Assembly (NCBI RefSeq): GCF_018448925.1
Contig: NZ_RCWE01000002.1
Coordinates: 406,995 to 470,994, forward strand
Reading direction: 5' to 3'
DNA length: 64,000 nucleotides
Origin: Photorhabdus akhurstii
Lineage (GTDB): Bacteria > Pseudomonadota > Gammaproteobacteria > Enterobacterales > Enterobacteriaceae
This document shows, piece by piece, positions 19,601 through 27,982 of this stretch. A program made the translations under genes and the position numbers. The notes beneath the pieces were generated by a model. That model made no database searches, was not told the DNA's origin, and saw only the letters and a list, made by a program, of their open reading frames with translations. The first letter of the stretch is position 1, and every line of letters begins with the position of its first letter.

Positions 19601-20548
19601 TTATTCTTTAACCCGATCCTGCAAAGCCATTAACCAATCAGTAAACTCTTTGCCCAAAGTATGATGTTTCATACCATACCGGACAAATGCTTGCATATAA
19701 CCAAGTTTATTGCCGCAATCATGGCTTACACCCTGCAAGTGATAGGCTTCCACAGACTCCTTTTCTATTAACATCGCAATTGCATCAGTAAGTTGAATTT
19801 CATCACCGGCACCTGGTGCTGTTTTTGCTAATAATGGCCAAATTTTCTCGGACAACACATAACGGCCAACAATAGAAAGATTTGATGGCGCTTCTTTCGG
19901 TTCAGGTTTTTCAACTACACGCTTAATTGGTTTGCTATCACCGGGTTGCAGATTTTCTCCCTGGCAATCGACAATACCATAACTAGAGACCTCTTCATGA
20001 GGTACAGGTTCTACTAATATTTGGCTAGCGCCCGTTTCATTATACCGGACCAACATTTCGCTCAGATTATATTTAGTCAGATCCGTACTAAACTCATCAA
20101 GAATAACATCAGGGAGTATCACAGCAAAAGGTTCATCACCAATTAAAGGCTTGGCGCATAACACCGCATGCCCTAATCCTTTAGCAATTCCCTGACGAGT
20201 TTGCATAATGGTGACATGACTTGGACAAATAGATTGAACTTCATCCAACAACTGACGCTTCACCCTTTTCTCAAGGATAGCCTCTAACTCAAAACTGGTA
20301 TCAAAATGGTTTTCAATTGAATTTTTTGATGAATGGGTCACCAAGATAATTTCATTAATGCCAGCGGCAATACATTCATTAACGACATACTGAATAAGCG
20401 GTTTATCCACTAAAGGCAACATCTCTTTAGGAATTGCTTTCGTAGCAGGCAACATCCTCGTTCCCAAACCCGCTACTGGAATAACGGCTTTCTTTACTAT
20501 TTTTTCTACTGATGGTTTGTTTACCGATAGTTCGTTTACCGATGGCAT
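19601..20548 (-). CDS. galU: UTP-glucose-1-phosphate uridylyltransferase
   Basis: 315 residues. Nucleotidyltransferase signature [23 protein letters not shown], then [11 protein letters not shown] and the substrate segment [21 protein letters not shown]. It makes UDP-glucose for LPS, capsule and trehalose. The first 17 residues ([16 protein letters not shown]) extend beyond the usual start and contain a small internal repeat; no later Met is available before the conserved core. First gene of a galU-ugd-uge operon. Confidence 0.97.
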   Translation of the reverse strand: MPSVNELSVNKPSVEKIVKKAVIPVAGLGTRMLPATKAIPKEMLPLVDKPLIQYVVNECIAAGINEIILVTHSSKNSIENHFDTSFELEAILEKRVKRQLLDEVQSICPSHVTIMQTRQGIAKGLGHAVLCAKPLIGDEPFAVILPDVILDEFSTDLTKYNLSEMLVRYNETGASQILVEPVPHEEVSSYGIVDCQGENLQPGDSKPIKRVVEKPEPKEAPSNLSIVGRYVLSEKIWPLLAKTAPGAGDEIQLTDAIAMLIEKESVEAYHLQGVSHDCGNKLGYMQAFVRYGMKHHTLGKEFTDWLMALQDRVKE

Positions 20549-20928
20549 TAATCTTTCTCCCGATGTTTTTTGGCTGAAACAAATCCGTTTTCAACTCAAA
20601 ATCAGTGCCGATTCTTTAATAAGGCATCATTATTACTGATTATTTTATGTCAATAAACCGAGCGCAGAAACCGGTGCATACACAGAGTTCACTGCTTTGT
20701 TTACCCCTCTGACCACGCAAAAAGTTATCACTTTTACCTGAGCAACGCTAAATCCGCTCTTTGTACCAAAGAGCGGCAAATAAAATAGCCTGATTAGATA
20801 GATTCCAAGCATAATAGGCCAAGTATACCAGCTAATTCCCTCCGATAAACAGCACCATTCTGTTTAATTACATTACCGTGACCTAATGTTTAAAATCCAT
20901 TTTAAACAAAATTCCACCTTGGTAATAT
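20549..20928. terminator. galU-rssB gap with strong hairpin at 20754-20776
   Basis: 380 bases without a gene. CCGCTCTTTG and CAAAGAGCGG form a perfect 10-bp stem at 20754-20776. This can end rssB transcription (minus strand), although no T-run follows. The galU promoter must lie between here and 20548. Confidence 0.5.
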
Positions 20929-21954
20929 TCACCCAGAATACATTGAAGAAAGCATCAGATTTATTTGACTATTTGTATTCCAAATCCGACATTGCCATTC
21001 AGCACTATGCGAACAAACCTGATTCGAACAAATCGTTCTCAACGTCCCAAGAGGAACACCACTATCTAATTGGATTTGACGATTACCCGATTTAATACTG
21101 GCATGTAACCCTGCGGAAGTGAGCAAAACCGTTTTATTGATTGTATGATAATACCCAAGCAGCAATGGAAATTGCCCTTGTAACCCCGCACCTGCCAACA
21201 AATTATTAATTCTATTTAGAATACCTGCCATACTGGGTAAACGCCGGGAATGGTGAACGATATGCTCTTGCAACAAACTGTTAAATACGACTCTAAGTAA
21301 TAATGCCGAAATCACACCATACTCTTTTGAGCGGCTAATATCTAGACAATAAAAAGCCAATTCATTGTCAGATAACGCCGCCATATCGAGAATCAATCCT
21401 GGTTTATCAATCATATTCAATTTTCGGTAATTCACTTTACAGTGAGCGATAACTTGAGACACTGGAGGTTGTAACTGCTTAAGCATATTTAATGCTTCAT
21501 CTGAATTATGCTTTAGCGTTAACCAATCCTTATTCAAGTTATTCTGCTCAATCGCGCCAGACATAAAGACCGTAGGATGTAAATAGGCCAACACCGATTT
21601 TTTTATCTCATTAAGATCTGAAACAGGTTTTAATAAAACATCTTTTGCTCCCAAACGAAGCACCTCATCAATTTCGGCCATCTTGTTAGTTGCTGAAATA
21701 ATAATAACCGGAATACTAATACCCTCACTCGTCAATTTCGCAATAAATTCAATGCCATTCATAACCGGCATATCCAAATCACATAAAATAAGTTCAATAT
21801 GAGCTTCGCGTCCTAGCACCTGTAGTGCAACAGCCCCATTAGATGCGACTAATACCTTAGCGCCCAACGTTTGCAAATACCCTGCCAGCAAAGAACAAAA
21901 AACGGGTTCGTCCTCCACAATCAGAATTTTTTTGCCTGCCAATGCCTTTTCCAT
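20929..21954 (-). CDS. rssB: RssB, response regulator/adaptor for RpoS proteolysis
   Basis: 341 residues. The N-terminal receiver domain has the acidic pair VEDE at 13-16, phospho-acceptor D59 in LILCDLDMPVMNG, and K in the DVLLKPV region. The C-terminal half is a degenerate PP2C-like domain (YCLDISRSKEYGVISALLLRVV). In enterobacteria RssB delivers sigma S to ClpXP and is countered by Ira anti-adaptors. Position next to galU and ychJ matches E. coli. Confidence 0.93.
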   Translation of the reverse strand: MEKALAGKKILIVEDEPVFCSLLAGYLQTLGAKVLVASNGAVALQVLGREAHIELILCDLDMPVMNGIEFIAKLTSEGISIPVIIISATNKMAEIDEVLRLGAKDVLLKPVSDLNEIKKSVLAYLHPTVFMSGAIEQNNLNKDWLTLKHNSDEALNMLKQLQPPVSQVIAHCKVNYRKLNMIDKPGLILDMAALSDNELAFYCLDISRSKEYGVISALLLRVVFNSLLQEHIVHHSRRLPSMAGILNRINNLLAGAGLQGQFPLLLGYYHTINKTVLLTSAGLHASIKSGNRQIQLDSGVPLGTLRTICSNQVCSHSAEWQCRIWNTNSQINLMLSSMYSG

Positions 21955-22111
21955 AAATGCGCTCCCTTACCTTAATATTGCGACCTTCACCTTTTCTTAG
22001 GTACTATCACTCATATTAGTTCAATTAAGTGACTATCATTTGTTCTCTTACGTTTCTTTGCAATAGAAAACCCATAAAAATGATATTTCACCTTTTACAA
22101 TTGGAGTTATT

Positions 22112-22663
22112 TTGACAGAGCTATGTCCTTGTGGTAGTGGAATAGATTTTGCGGATTGCTGTTCCCCTTATCTCCAAAACATAAAATTTGCCCCGACAGC
22201 CGAATCACTGATGCGTTCTCGATACAGTGCCTATGTAAAGCACAACGCCGATTATCTTATTACCAGTTGGCATCCTGACTGCCAGGCTGAAAAGTGGCGT
22301 TTAGATCTAGAACAGAGTTTTATTGTTACCCAATGGCTCGGACTAAATGTTATTACAACTGAAAAAGGCAAAAATGATAACGAAGCCTATGTTGAATTTT
22401 CAGCTTGCTTTCTTGATCAGAAATCCCAAGATAAGCAACTTATTCATGAGCGTTCACGTTTTCTTCGTATAGACCAGCGTTGGTACTATATTGATGGTGT
22501 AAAACCTATTGATGGTGTAAAACCCATTGATGGTGTAAAACCCATTGATGGTGTAAAACCCATTGATGGTATAAAACCTATTGATGGCGTAAAACCTCAA
22601 ATTGGCCGTAATAGCCTCTGCCCATGTGGTTCAGGTAAAAAGTATAAAAAATGTTGTGGTTAA
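22112..22663 (+). CDS. ychJ: YchJ, UPF0225 SEC-C motif protein with expanded internal repeat
   Basis: 183 residues with zinc-binding SEC-C motifs at both ends ([14 protein letters not shown] near 4-17 and [14 protein letters not shown] at the C-terminus), as in E. coli YchJ (152 residues). The central NTF2-like part has [24 protein letters not shown]. Start is TTG at 22112 with GGAG upstream. The extra length comes from six copies of I-D-G-V/I-K-P (residues 127-162) just before the second SEC-C motif, where E. coli has one such segment. Molecular function unknown. Confidence 0.93.
   Translation: MTELCPCGSGIDFADCCSPYLQNIKFAPTAESLMRSRYSAYVKHNADYLITSWHPDCQAEKWRLDLEQSFIVTQWLGLNVITTEKGKNDNEAYVEFSACFLDQKSQDKQLIHERSRFLRIDQRWYYIDGVKPIDGVKPIDGVKPIDGVKPIDGIKPIDGVKPQIGRNSLCPCGSGKKYKKCCG
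22490..22597 (+). repeat. 18-bp in-frame tandem repeat in ychJ, six copies
   Basis: Unit ATTGATGGTGTAAAACCT, starting at 22490, 22508, 22526, 22544, 22562 and 22580, with single-base differences (GTA/ATA, GGT/GGC, CCT/CCC). The near identity points to recent slippage expansion, and copy number may vary between strains. Confidence 0.95.
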
Positions 22664-22708
22664 GATCCACAAACAGAAAACGCAAAATATTTAAGGACAA
22701 TCCCATTC

Positions 22709-23557
22709 ATGCAACATCAACATATACAAAAGAAAATTCTACGCACTATTTGCCCTGACGCCAAAGGACTGATCGCCAAAATTACGAATATTTGCTACAA
22801 ACACCAACTGAATATAGTTCAGAATAATGAATTCGTCGATCATCGCACCGGCCGCTTTTTTATGCGTACTGAGCTTGAAGGAATTTTCAATGATGAGACA
22901 TTTCTTGCTGATTTAGATGATGCGCTTCCGGTGGGTTCTCAACGGGAATTAAATAGTGCGGGGCGTCGGCGTATTGTCATTATGGTGACAAAAGAAGCGC
23001 ATTGTCTTGGGGATTTGCTCATGAAAAGCGCTTATGATGGGCTTGACGTTGAAATTGCCGCTGTTATCGGCAACCACGCAACATTACAATCGTTGGTTGA
23101 GCAATTTGGCATTCCTTTCCACTTGATTAGTCATGAAGGTTTAACCCGTGAACAACATGATGAAAAACTGATTGCCCAGATTGACCAATACAAACCTGAC
23201 TACGTGGTATTAGCTAAATACATGCGAGTACTGACGCCAGAATTTGTCCAGCATTATCCAAATCAGATTATTAACATTCACCACTCCTTTTTACCTGCAT
23301 TTATCGGGGCGCGTCCTTATCATCAGGCTTACGAGAGAGGGGTAAAAATCATCGGAGCAACCGCGCATTATGTGAATAATAACCTGGATGAAGGTCCAAT
23401 TATTACTCAGAAGGTCATTAACATAGACCATACATACACTGCTGAAGATATGATGAGAGCGGGCCGGGATGTTGAAAAAAATGCTCTGAGCCATGCTCTA
23501 TATTGGGTTCTTGCTCAGCGGGTTTTTGTTTACGGCAACCGTACTGTAATTCTTTAA
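22709..23557 (+). CDS. purU: Formyltetrahydrofolate deformylase
   Basis: 282 residues. An N-terminal ACT domain (about 8-85; RTICPDAKGLIAKITNICYKH) is fused to a formyltransferase-fold hydrolase (IVIMVTKEAHCLGDLLMKS; NIHHSFLPAFIGARPYHQAY; HYVNNNLDEGPII). PurU releases formate from 10-formyl-THF for PurT and balances one-carbon pools with methionine and glycine. The typical neighbour, the tRNA-Tyr locus, follows. Confidence 0.97.
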   Translation: MQHQHIQKKILRTICPDAKGLIAKITNICYKHQLNIVQNNEFVDHRTGRFFMRTELEGIFNDETFLADLDDALPVGSQRELNSAGRRRIVIMVTKEAHCLGDLLMKSAYDGLDVEIAAVIGNHATLQSLVEQFGIPFHLISHEGLTREQHDEKLIAQIDQYKPDYVVLAKYMRVLTPEFVQHYPNQIINIHHSFLPAFIGARPYHQAYERGVKIIGATAHYVNNNLDEGPIITQKVINIDHTYTAEDMMRAGRDVEKNALSHALYWVLAQRVFVYGNRTVIL

Positions 23558-23590
23558 AACTGAATTAATTAGGCCCAAAAGCAGCACACA

Positions 23591-23706
23591 GTAGCTACTT
23601 TTCAAGCACATGCTTTACAGCGGCGATTGATTTAATGTGATCCTAGCCGCTGTAAGCAATAGCAGTGACTTTTCAAAAGTGGCAAGTCATCCTTCCCCCG
23701 CCACCA
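23591..23706 (+). pseudogene. Deleted relic of a tRNA-Tyr repeat unit (promoter plus 3' end only)
   Basis: The stretch resembles the upstream part of the other units (TTTACAG-CGGC, -10-like TGTGAT, CCGCTGTAA). It then jumps from AAAAGTGG straight to CAAGTCATCCTTCCCCCGCCACCA-type sequence, so the tRNA body is missing. The 3' piece matches the pseudo-tRNA ending at 24886. It marks the left edge of the array. Confidence 0.75.
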
Positions 23707-23734
23707 CAAACAGACCGCTTATTTATTCACAACA

Positions 23735-24148
23735 CTAAATACCGTTTTGCAATTCATGCAAAGCAGCCACTTGCAAAAAGTGGCTACGATTCTTATACAG
23801 GTTTGGACTTGCTTTAACTTGATCATCGATTTTCTTTGATAACAAATCAGGCAGAGTGACGTTGAATTTTGTCGATTTACCTAAATATGGTTCAACATCA
23901 ATGTCAATTACAGCCCATGCCCACCCTGAGTATTCTTCATCTTTGATCCAGTAATCCAATGGCTTTGCTTCAGGGGGTAATTGGTTCATTTCGGCCAATA
24001 ACTCTAAATGCCCAGAGATAGCTTCCTTGGCATTTTTTATTACATCCTCCATTGAATCACCTGCCGAGAAACAACCTGATATATCGGGCACAACCACGCC
24101 GTAAGCGTGGTTCTCATCACCAATTTCAATCGCAATAGGATATAACAC
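23735..24148 (-). CDS. hicB: HicB-family antitoxin
   Basis: 137 residues beginning with the partial RNase H-like HicB fold (MLYPIAIEIGDENHAYGVVVPDISGCFSAGDSMEDVIKNAKEAI), followed by a C-terminal ribbon-helix-helix-like segment (KFNVTLPDLLSKKIDDQV). Start is GTG at 24148 with AGGAG eight bases upstream. It lies 58 bases downstream of hicA. HicB neutralises the HicA RNase and represses the operon in known systems. Its stop codon falls within a few bases of where similarity to the tRNA array flank ends. Confidence 0.9.
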   Translation of the reverse strand: MLYPIAIEIGDENHAYGVVVPDISGCFSAGDSMEDVIKNAKEAISGHLELLAEMNQLPPEAKPLDYWIKDEEYSGWAWAVIDIDVEPYLGKSTKFNVTLPDLLSKKIDDQVKASPNLYKNRSHFLQVAALHELQNGI

Positions 24149-24206
24149 GTTATACTCCTTTAATAATTTTAAGAAATTTGATTAGTGCAGATGCAGATAA
24201 GGGGGC

Positions 24207-24386
24207 TTACAGCCCCACTTGCTTCTGTATTTTCCTAAGCAATCCCACTTTGATTTCCTGTTTGGGATGTGGAATTGTCAACAAGTCATTACGTTCAGGG
24301 TGTTTAAAATGATGATGACTCCCGTTGATTCTTACCAGTACCCACCCTTTTTTCTCAACTTCTTTGATTAAATCTGCACTTCTCAA
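24207..24386 (-). CDS. hicA: HicA-family mRNA interferase toxin
   Basis: A 59-residue protein starting at TTG 24386 (AGGAG five bases upstream): MRSADLIKEVEKKGWVLVRI, then NGSHHHFKHPERNDLLTIPHP and KQEIKVGLLRKIQKQVGL. This is the full HicA double-stranded-RNA-binding-like fold with the catalytic His in GSHHHF. HicA cleaves mRNA when free of HicB. Toxin-first order with hicB downstream is the usual arrangement. Confidence 0.9.
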   Translation of the reverse strand: MRSADLIKEVEKKGWVLVRINGSHHHFKHPERNDLLTIPHPKQEIKVGLLRKIQKQVGL

Positions 24387-24478
24387 ATCAACTCCTATCC
24401 GTTTAACCTGGCAATAACAATAACTCCAATAACTCCAAATATCAATAAAAAATAACCTCGATAACCCTATTTAAATTA

Positions 24479-24577
24479 GGTTCGAGTTGAGCGCAGCGAA
24501 ACAACAATGCGGCGCTTGCGACGCGTTGGCCCGCAGGGCGAGGAACGCAGTGACGAGTAATCCTTCCCTCACCACCA
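24479..24577 (+). pseudogene. 3' half of a tRNA-Tyr with T-loop insertion (5' half replaced by hicAB segment)
   Basis: Starts at GGTTCGA of the T arm, carries the 74-nt insertion at 24486-24559, then resumes ATCCTTCCCTCACCACCA. The 5' half is absent, and unrelated sequence leading to hicA abuts at about 24478. Confidence 0.85.
24486..24559 (+). repeat. 74-nt T-loop insertion element, copy 1
   Basis: Starts GTTGAGCGCAGCGAAAC and ends CGCAGTGACGAGTA, with an internal hairpin CAATGCG / CGCGTTG. Identical placement to the copies at 24795 and 25103. Confidence 0.85.
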
Positions 24578-24727
24578 GCAAACAGACTACTTAATTTGCT
24601 CACAACAAGATCAATAAGGCTGGAAAATCAGCATATAGTCACTTATTTTTCAATATATGCTTTACAGTAGCGGTTCATCTGATGTGATTCCGGCCGCTGT
24701 TAACAACAGTGATACTTCTCAAAATCG

Positions 24728-24886
24728 GGTGGGGTTCCCGAACAGCCAAAGAGAACAGACGGTAAATCTTCCGTCACAGACTTTGAAGGTTCGAGTTGAG
24801 CGCAGCGAAACAACAATGCGGCGCTTGCGACGCATTGGCCCGCAGGGCGAGGAACGCAGTGACGAGTCATCCTTCCCCCGCCACCA
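24728..24886 (+). pseudogene. Pseudo-tRNA-Tyr with 74-nt insertion in the T loop
   Basis: GGTGGGGTTCCCGAA start and CCACCA end of tRNA-Tyr are kept. The T arm is split after GGTTCGA by 24795-24868. The anticodon arm reads ACAGA-CGGTAAA-TCTTC, so the universal U33 is G and two stem pairs are lost. Its promoter -10 is TGTGAT (consensus TATGAT in the intact copy). Not expected to make a functional tRNA. Confidence 0.85.
24795..24868 (+). repeat. 74-nt T-loop insertion element, copy 2
   Basis: Same element as at 24486. Here the hairpin is perfect (CAATGCG / CGCATTG) and the last base is C instead of A. Confidence 0.85.
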
Positions 24887-25035
24887 GCAAACAAACCACT
24901 TATTTGCTCACAACAAGATCAATAAGGCTGGAAAATCAGCATATAGTCACTTATTTTTCAATATATGCTTTACAGTAGCGGTTCATCTGACGTGATTCCG
25001 GCCGCTGTTAACAACAGCGATACTTCTCAAAATCA

Positions 25036-25194
25036 GGTGGGGTTCCCGAGCGGCCAAAGAGAACAGACGGTAAATCTTCCGTCACAGACTTTGAAGGTTC
25101 GAGTTGAGCGCAGCGAAACAACAATGCGGCGCTTGCGACGCGTTGGCCCGCAGGGCGAGGAACGCAGTGACGAGTAATCCTTCCCTCACCACCA
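25036..25194 (+). pseudogene. Pseudo-tRNA-Tyr with 74-nt insertion in the T loop, second full copy
   Basis: The same structure as the copy at 24728: identical anticodon-arm damage (U33 to G, two lost pairs) and the insertion at 25103-25176. The D arm CCGAGCGGCC is as in the intact tRNA. The -10 is CGTGAT. Offset from the preceding copy is 308 bases and from the intact one 309, which shows tandem duplication of a unit of about 308 bp. Confidence 0.85.
25103..25176 (+). repeat. 74-nt T-loop insertion element, copy 3
   Basis: Matches copy 1 by eye, including the G-T pair in the hairpin (CGCGTTG). Confidence 0.85.
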
Positions 25195-25277
25195 GCAAAC
25201 AAACCACTTAATTTGCTCACAACAAGATCAATAAGGCTGGAAAATCAGCATATAGTCACTTATTTTTCAATATATGC

Positions 25278-25305
25278 TTTACAGTAGCGTTTCATCTGAT
25301 ATGAT
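25278..25305 (+). promoter_or_regulatory. tRNA-Tyr promoter
   Basis: TTTACA (25278-25283), a 16-base spacer and TATGAT (25300-25305), followed by a C-rich stretch like the discriminator of stringently controlled stable-RNA promoters. It closely matches the E. coli tyrT promoter. The upstream units have the same -35 but damaged -10 boxes. Confidence 0.88.
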
Positions 25306-25344
25306 TCCGTCCGCTGTCAACAACAGTGATACATTTCAAAATCT

Positions 25345-25429
<85 letters not shown>

Positions 25430-25799
25430 CAAACATCCTTCAAGCCTTACAAACAAGCCCAATAAGAACGCATTCCTCATTTGGGGAAAAGTCGAGAACC
25501 TTCGTCAAGGTTCAAATCGTCATCCACAGCCCCAGACTAACTAACACCTCTAAAAGAACTCAACTAAACGCGCTTACCCACCTTAGTGTGCTCTCACAAC
25601 CCTATTTTCTATCACACCATTATGTGAAACCTAACATTCCACAATCACCCAACATAAACCATATAAATCAAACAATTAAAATAAAAACCATCTTCAAACA
25701 GCAGGCATTCTAATGTGATAACCATCGTGTATTTGTGAAATTTCGTGTGAAATAATTATAAAAAATAACAAATTATAACAACAACACCAGGGAACCATC
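25430..25799 (+). promoter_or_regulatory. Promoter region of the acid-sugar operon
   Basis: 370 bases without a gene. Close to the start codon (25731-25755) TTGTGAAAT is followed by a near copy, GTGTGAAAT, a candidate operator for the DeoR-type regulator of the operon. An AT-rich -10-like TAATTATAA follows at 25753. The first gene has AGGGA nine bases before its ATG. Confidence 0.4.
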
Positions 25800-26705
25800 A
25801 TGAACCAATCAACACAAAAAATAGGAATTATAGGATTGGGGGCTATGGGGATGGGAATTGCCCGCGCGTTAATACGCGCGGGTATTCCCACATATGGATT
25901 TGATTTAAATCCAAAAGCCTGTGACCAGCTTCTGCAAGCGGGCGCTAAAGTAGCAACAAACAACGCAGCAAACTGGGCATCAGAGCTGGATGCTATCCTA
26001 CTCGTCGTCGTCAATGGCGCTCAAATAGAAAGCATACTGTTCGAAGGCGAAACACCGCTAGCCAACCAACTAAAACCCGGTACGATCATTGTGCTTCACA
26101 GTACCGTTGCCGCAGGACAAGCTAAAGATTTTGCCCATCGTCTTAACCAATACAACCTCAACATGCTGGACGCACCTATTTCAGGTGGCGCACTGAAAGC
26201 CGAACAAGGCCAACTTACTGTTATGGCTTCTGGTGAGCCAGCATTATTTGAACAACTAAAACCCGTATTTGATGCCACCACCGAACGCCTCTACCATGTC
26301 GGAAATGAAATTGGTCAAGGATCTACCGTTAAAACAATCCATCAATTACTTGCAGGTATACATATTGCAGCCGCCGCAGAAAGTATGGCATTGGCAGCCA
26401 AAGCCGGTATTTCCCTAGAATTGATGTACGATATTGTAACCCACGCTGCCGGTAACTCTTGGATGTTTGAAAACCGCGTTCCCCATATTCTGACGGGAGA
26501 TTACACTGCCAAATCCTCTGTCGATATTTTTGTCAAAGATCTGGGATTAGCATTAGAAACAGGTAAGGATCTGAAATTCCCATTACCATTATCAGCCGCT
26601 GCCCATCAAATGTTCCTTGCCGCCAGTAACGAAGGTTTCGGCCAATGGGATGACAGCGCGGTGATCAAAACATTTAAAGGCATCGCTTTGCCGGAGAAAA
26701 AATAA
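25800..26705 (+). CDS. ltnD: L-threonate dehydrogenase (LtnD/YgbJ-type)
   Basis: 301 residues of the 3-hydroxyisobutyrate dehydrogenase superfamily: NAD motif GLGAMGMGIARAL, substrate motif DAPISGGALKAEQGQLTVM, and catalytic Lys in GSTVKTIHQLLAG. In acid-sugar operons this enzyme oxidises L-threonate to 2-oxo-tetronate. The assignment to threonate rather than another beta-hydroxyacid rests on the linked otnK, otnC and otnI genes. It overlaps otnK by one base (TAATG). Confidence 0.88.
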   Translation: MNQSTQKIGIIGLGAMGMGIARALIRAGIPTYGFDLNPKACDQLLQAGAKVATNNAANWASELDAILLVVVNGAQIESILFEGETPLANQLKPGTIIVLHSTVAAGQAKDFAHRLNQYNLNMLDAPISGGALKAEQGQLTVMASGEPALFEQLKPVFDATTERLYHVGNEIGQGSTVKTIHQLLAGIHIAAAAESMALAAKAGISLELMYDIVTHAAGNSWMFENRVPHILTGDYTAKSSVDIFVKDLGLALETGKDLKFPLPLSAAAHQMFLAASNEGFGQWDDSAVIKTFKGIALPEKK

Positions 26706-27982
26706 TGACCATTAAATTGGGCGTTATCGCCGATGACTTTACCGGCGCAACCGATATCGCTGGTTTTATGGTGCAAAGCGGCTGGCAAGTCGTCCAGCTA
26801 CTAGATACGCCTGATGAAAATACCGCCATTCCACAGAACATTGATGCTATTGTTATCAGCCTGAAAAGCCGTTCCTGCCCGATAGACGAAGCGGTAAATA
26901 ACGCGGTGGAATCCTGCCGTTGGTTACGTCAGAAAGCCGGTTGTCAACAAATATTCTTCAAGTACTGCTCAACTTTTGACTCCACCAGTAAAGGCAATAT
27001 TGGACCGGTCACCGATGCCCTGATGGATGAACTGAAAACAGACATCACGCTGATCTCTCCTGCCCTCCCGGTTAACGGGCGAACAGTTGTACATGGACAT
27101 CTATTTGTTAATGGTCAACTACTTAATGAAAGCGGCATGCAGCACCATCCCGTAACACCCATGACAGATGCCAATCTGCTACGTCTAATGGAACAACAGG
27201 CTCAGGGGAAAGCAGATCTGGTGGATTTGGCATGTGTACACCAGGGAGAACAGGCAATCCGCGAACGAATAAATCATTTACAGCAACAAAACATACGTTA
27301 CGCGGTAACAGACACTCTCTCCATGAATGACTTACTGCCTATTGCCAGAGCGGCATCAGAACTGAAATTAATCACTGGGGGTTCCGGCCTTGGCGCTGCC
27401 CTTGCCAGCACCGACACCGGTAAGCCATTGATGCCATGCCAACTGGAAGGGGCAACCCCACCCGCCGAGAATAGACGCACTGTGATCCTTTCCGGCAGTT
27501 GTTCCGTCATGACCAACAAACAAGTTGCCCTGTACCAGAAACTGGCCCCTGCTAAGGCCCTGAATATTGATTCATGCATCAAAGATCCACAATATGCCGA
27601 AAAACTGGTCGCGTGGGTTATTCAGCAATCCCAAAACCATCTGGCACCCATGCTATACGCCACTCAACCCCCGGAAACATTACAGAAAATCCAACAACAA
27701 TACGGTGCCGCCACTGCCAGTGAAGCAATAGAAAACACCTTCGCCAAGGTTGTAAAAAGCCTGTGTCAGCTCGGATTCAATACCTTTATTGTCGCAGGCG
27801 GCGAAACCGCCGGTAAGATAGTACAAAGTCTGGATATCAAACAGTTCAATATCGGGGCACCAATCGCCCCGGGCGTACCTTGGGTACACGATCGACAACA
27901 CAACTATTGGCTGGCATTAAAATCAGGCAACTTCGGCAATATTGATTTCTTCCTGCATGTACAGGAGATGTTTCATGAGTGA
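26705..27982 (+). CDS. otnK: 3-oxo-tetronate kinase (DUF1537 family)
   Basis: 425 residues. N-terminal DUF1537 motif GVIADDFTGATDIAGFMVQSG and C-terminal nucleotide-binding part with FIVAGGETAGKIV and IAPGVPW. It phosphorylates 3-oxo-tetronate to the 4-phosphate in the L-threonate/D-erythronate pathway. It overlaps otnC by eight bases. Confidence 0.9.
   Translation: MTIKLGVIADDFTGATDIAGFMVQSGWQVVQLLDTPDENTAIPQNIDAIVISLKSRSCPIDEAVNNAVESCRWLRQKAGCQQIFFKYCSTFDSTSKGNIGPVTDALMDELKTDITLISPALPVNGRTVVHGHLFVNGQLLNESGMQHHPVTPMTDANLLRLMEQQAQGKADLVDLACVHQGEQAIRERINHLQQQNIRYAVTDTLSMNDLLPIARAASELKLITGGSGLGAALASTDTGKPLMPCQLEGATPPAENRRTVILSGSCSVMTNKQVALYQKLAPAKALNIDSCIKDPQYAEKLVAWVIQQSQNHLAPMLYATQPPETLQKIQQQYGAATASEAIENTFAKVVKSLCQLGFNTFIVAGGETAGKIVQSLDIKQFNIGAPIAPGVPWVHDRQHNYWLALKSGNFGNIDFFLHVQEMFHE

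Noticed and set aside
24486-24559. Group I or other self-splicing tRNA intron
   Set aside because: At 74 nt it is far too short, it sits in the T loop rather than the anticodon loop, and the tRNAs carrying it have damaged anticodon arms.
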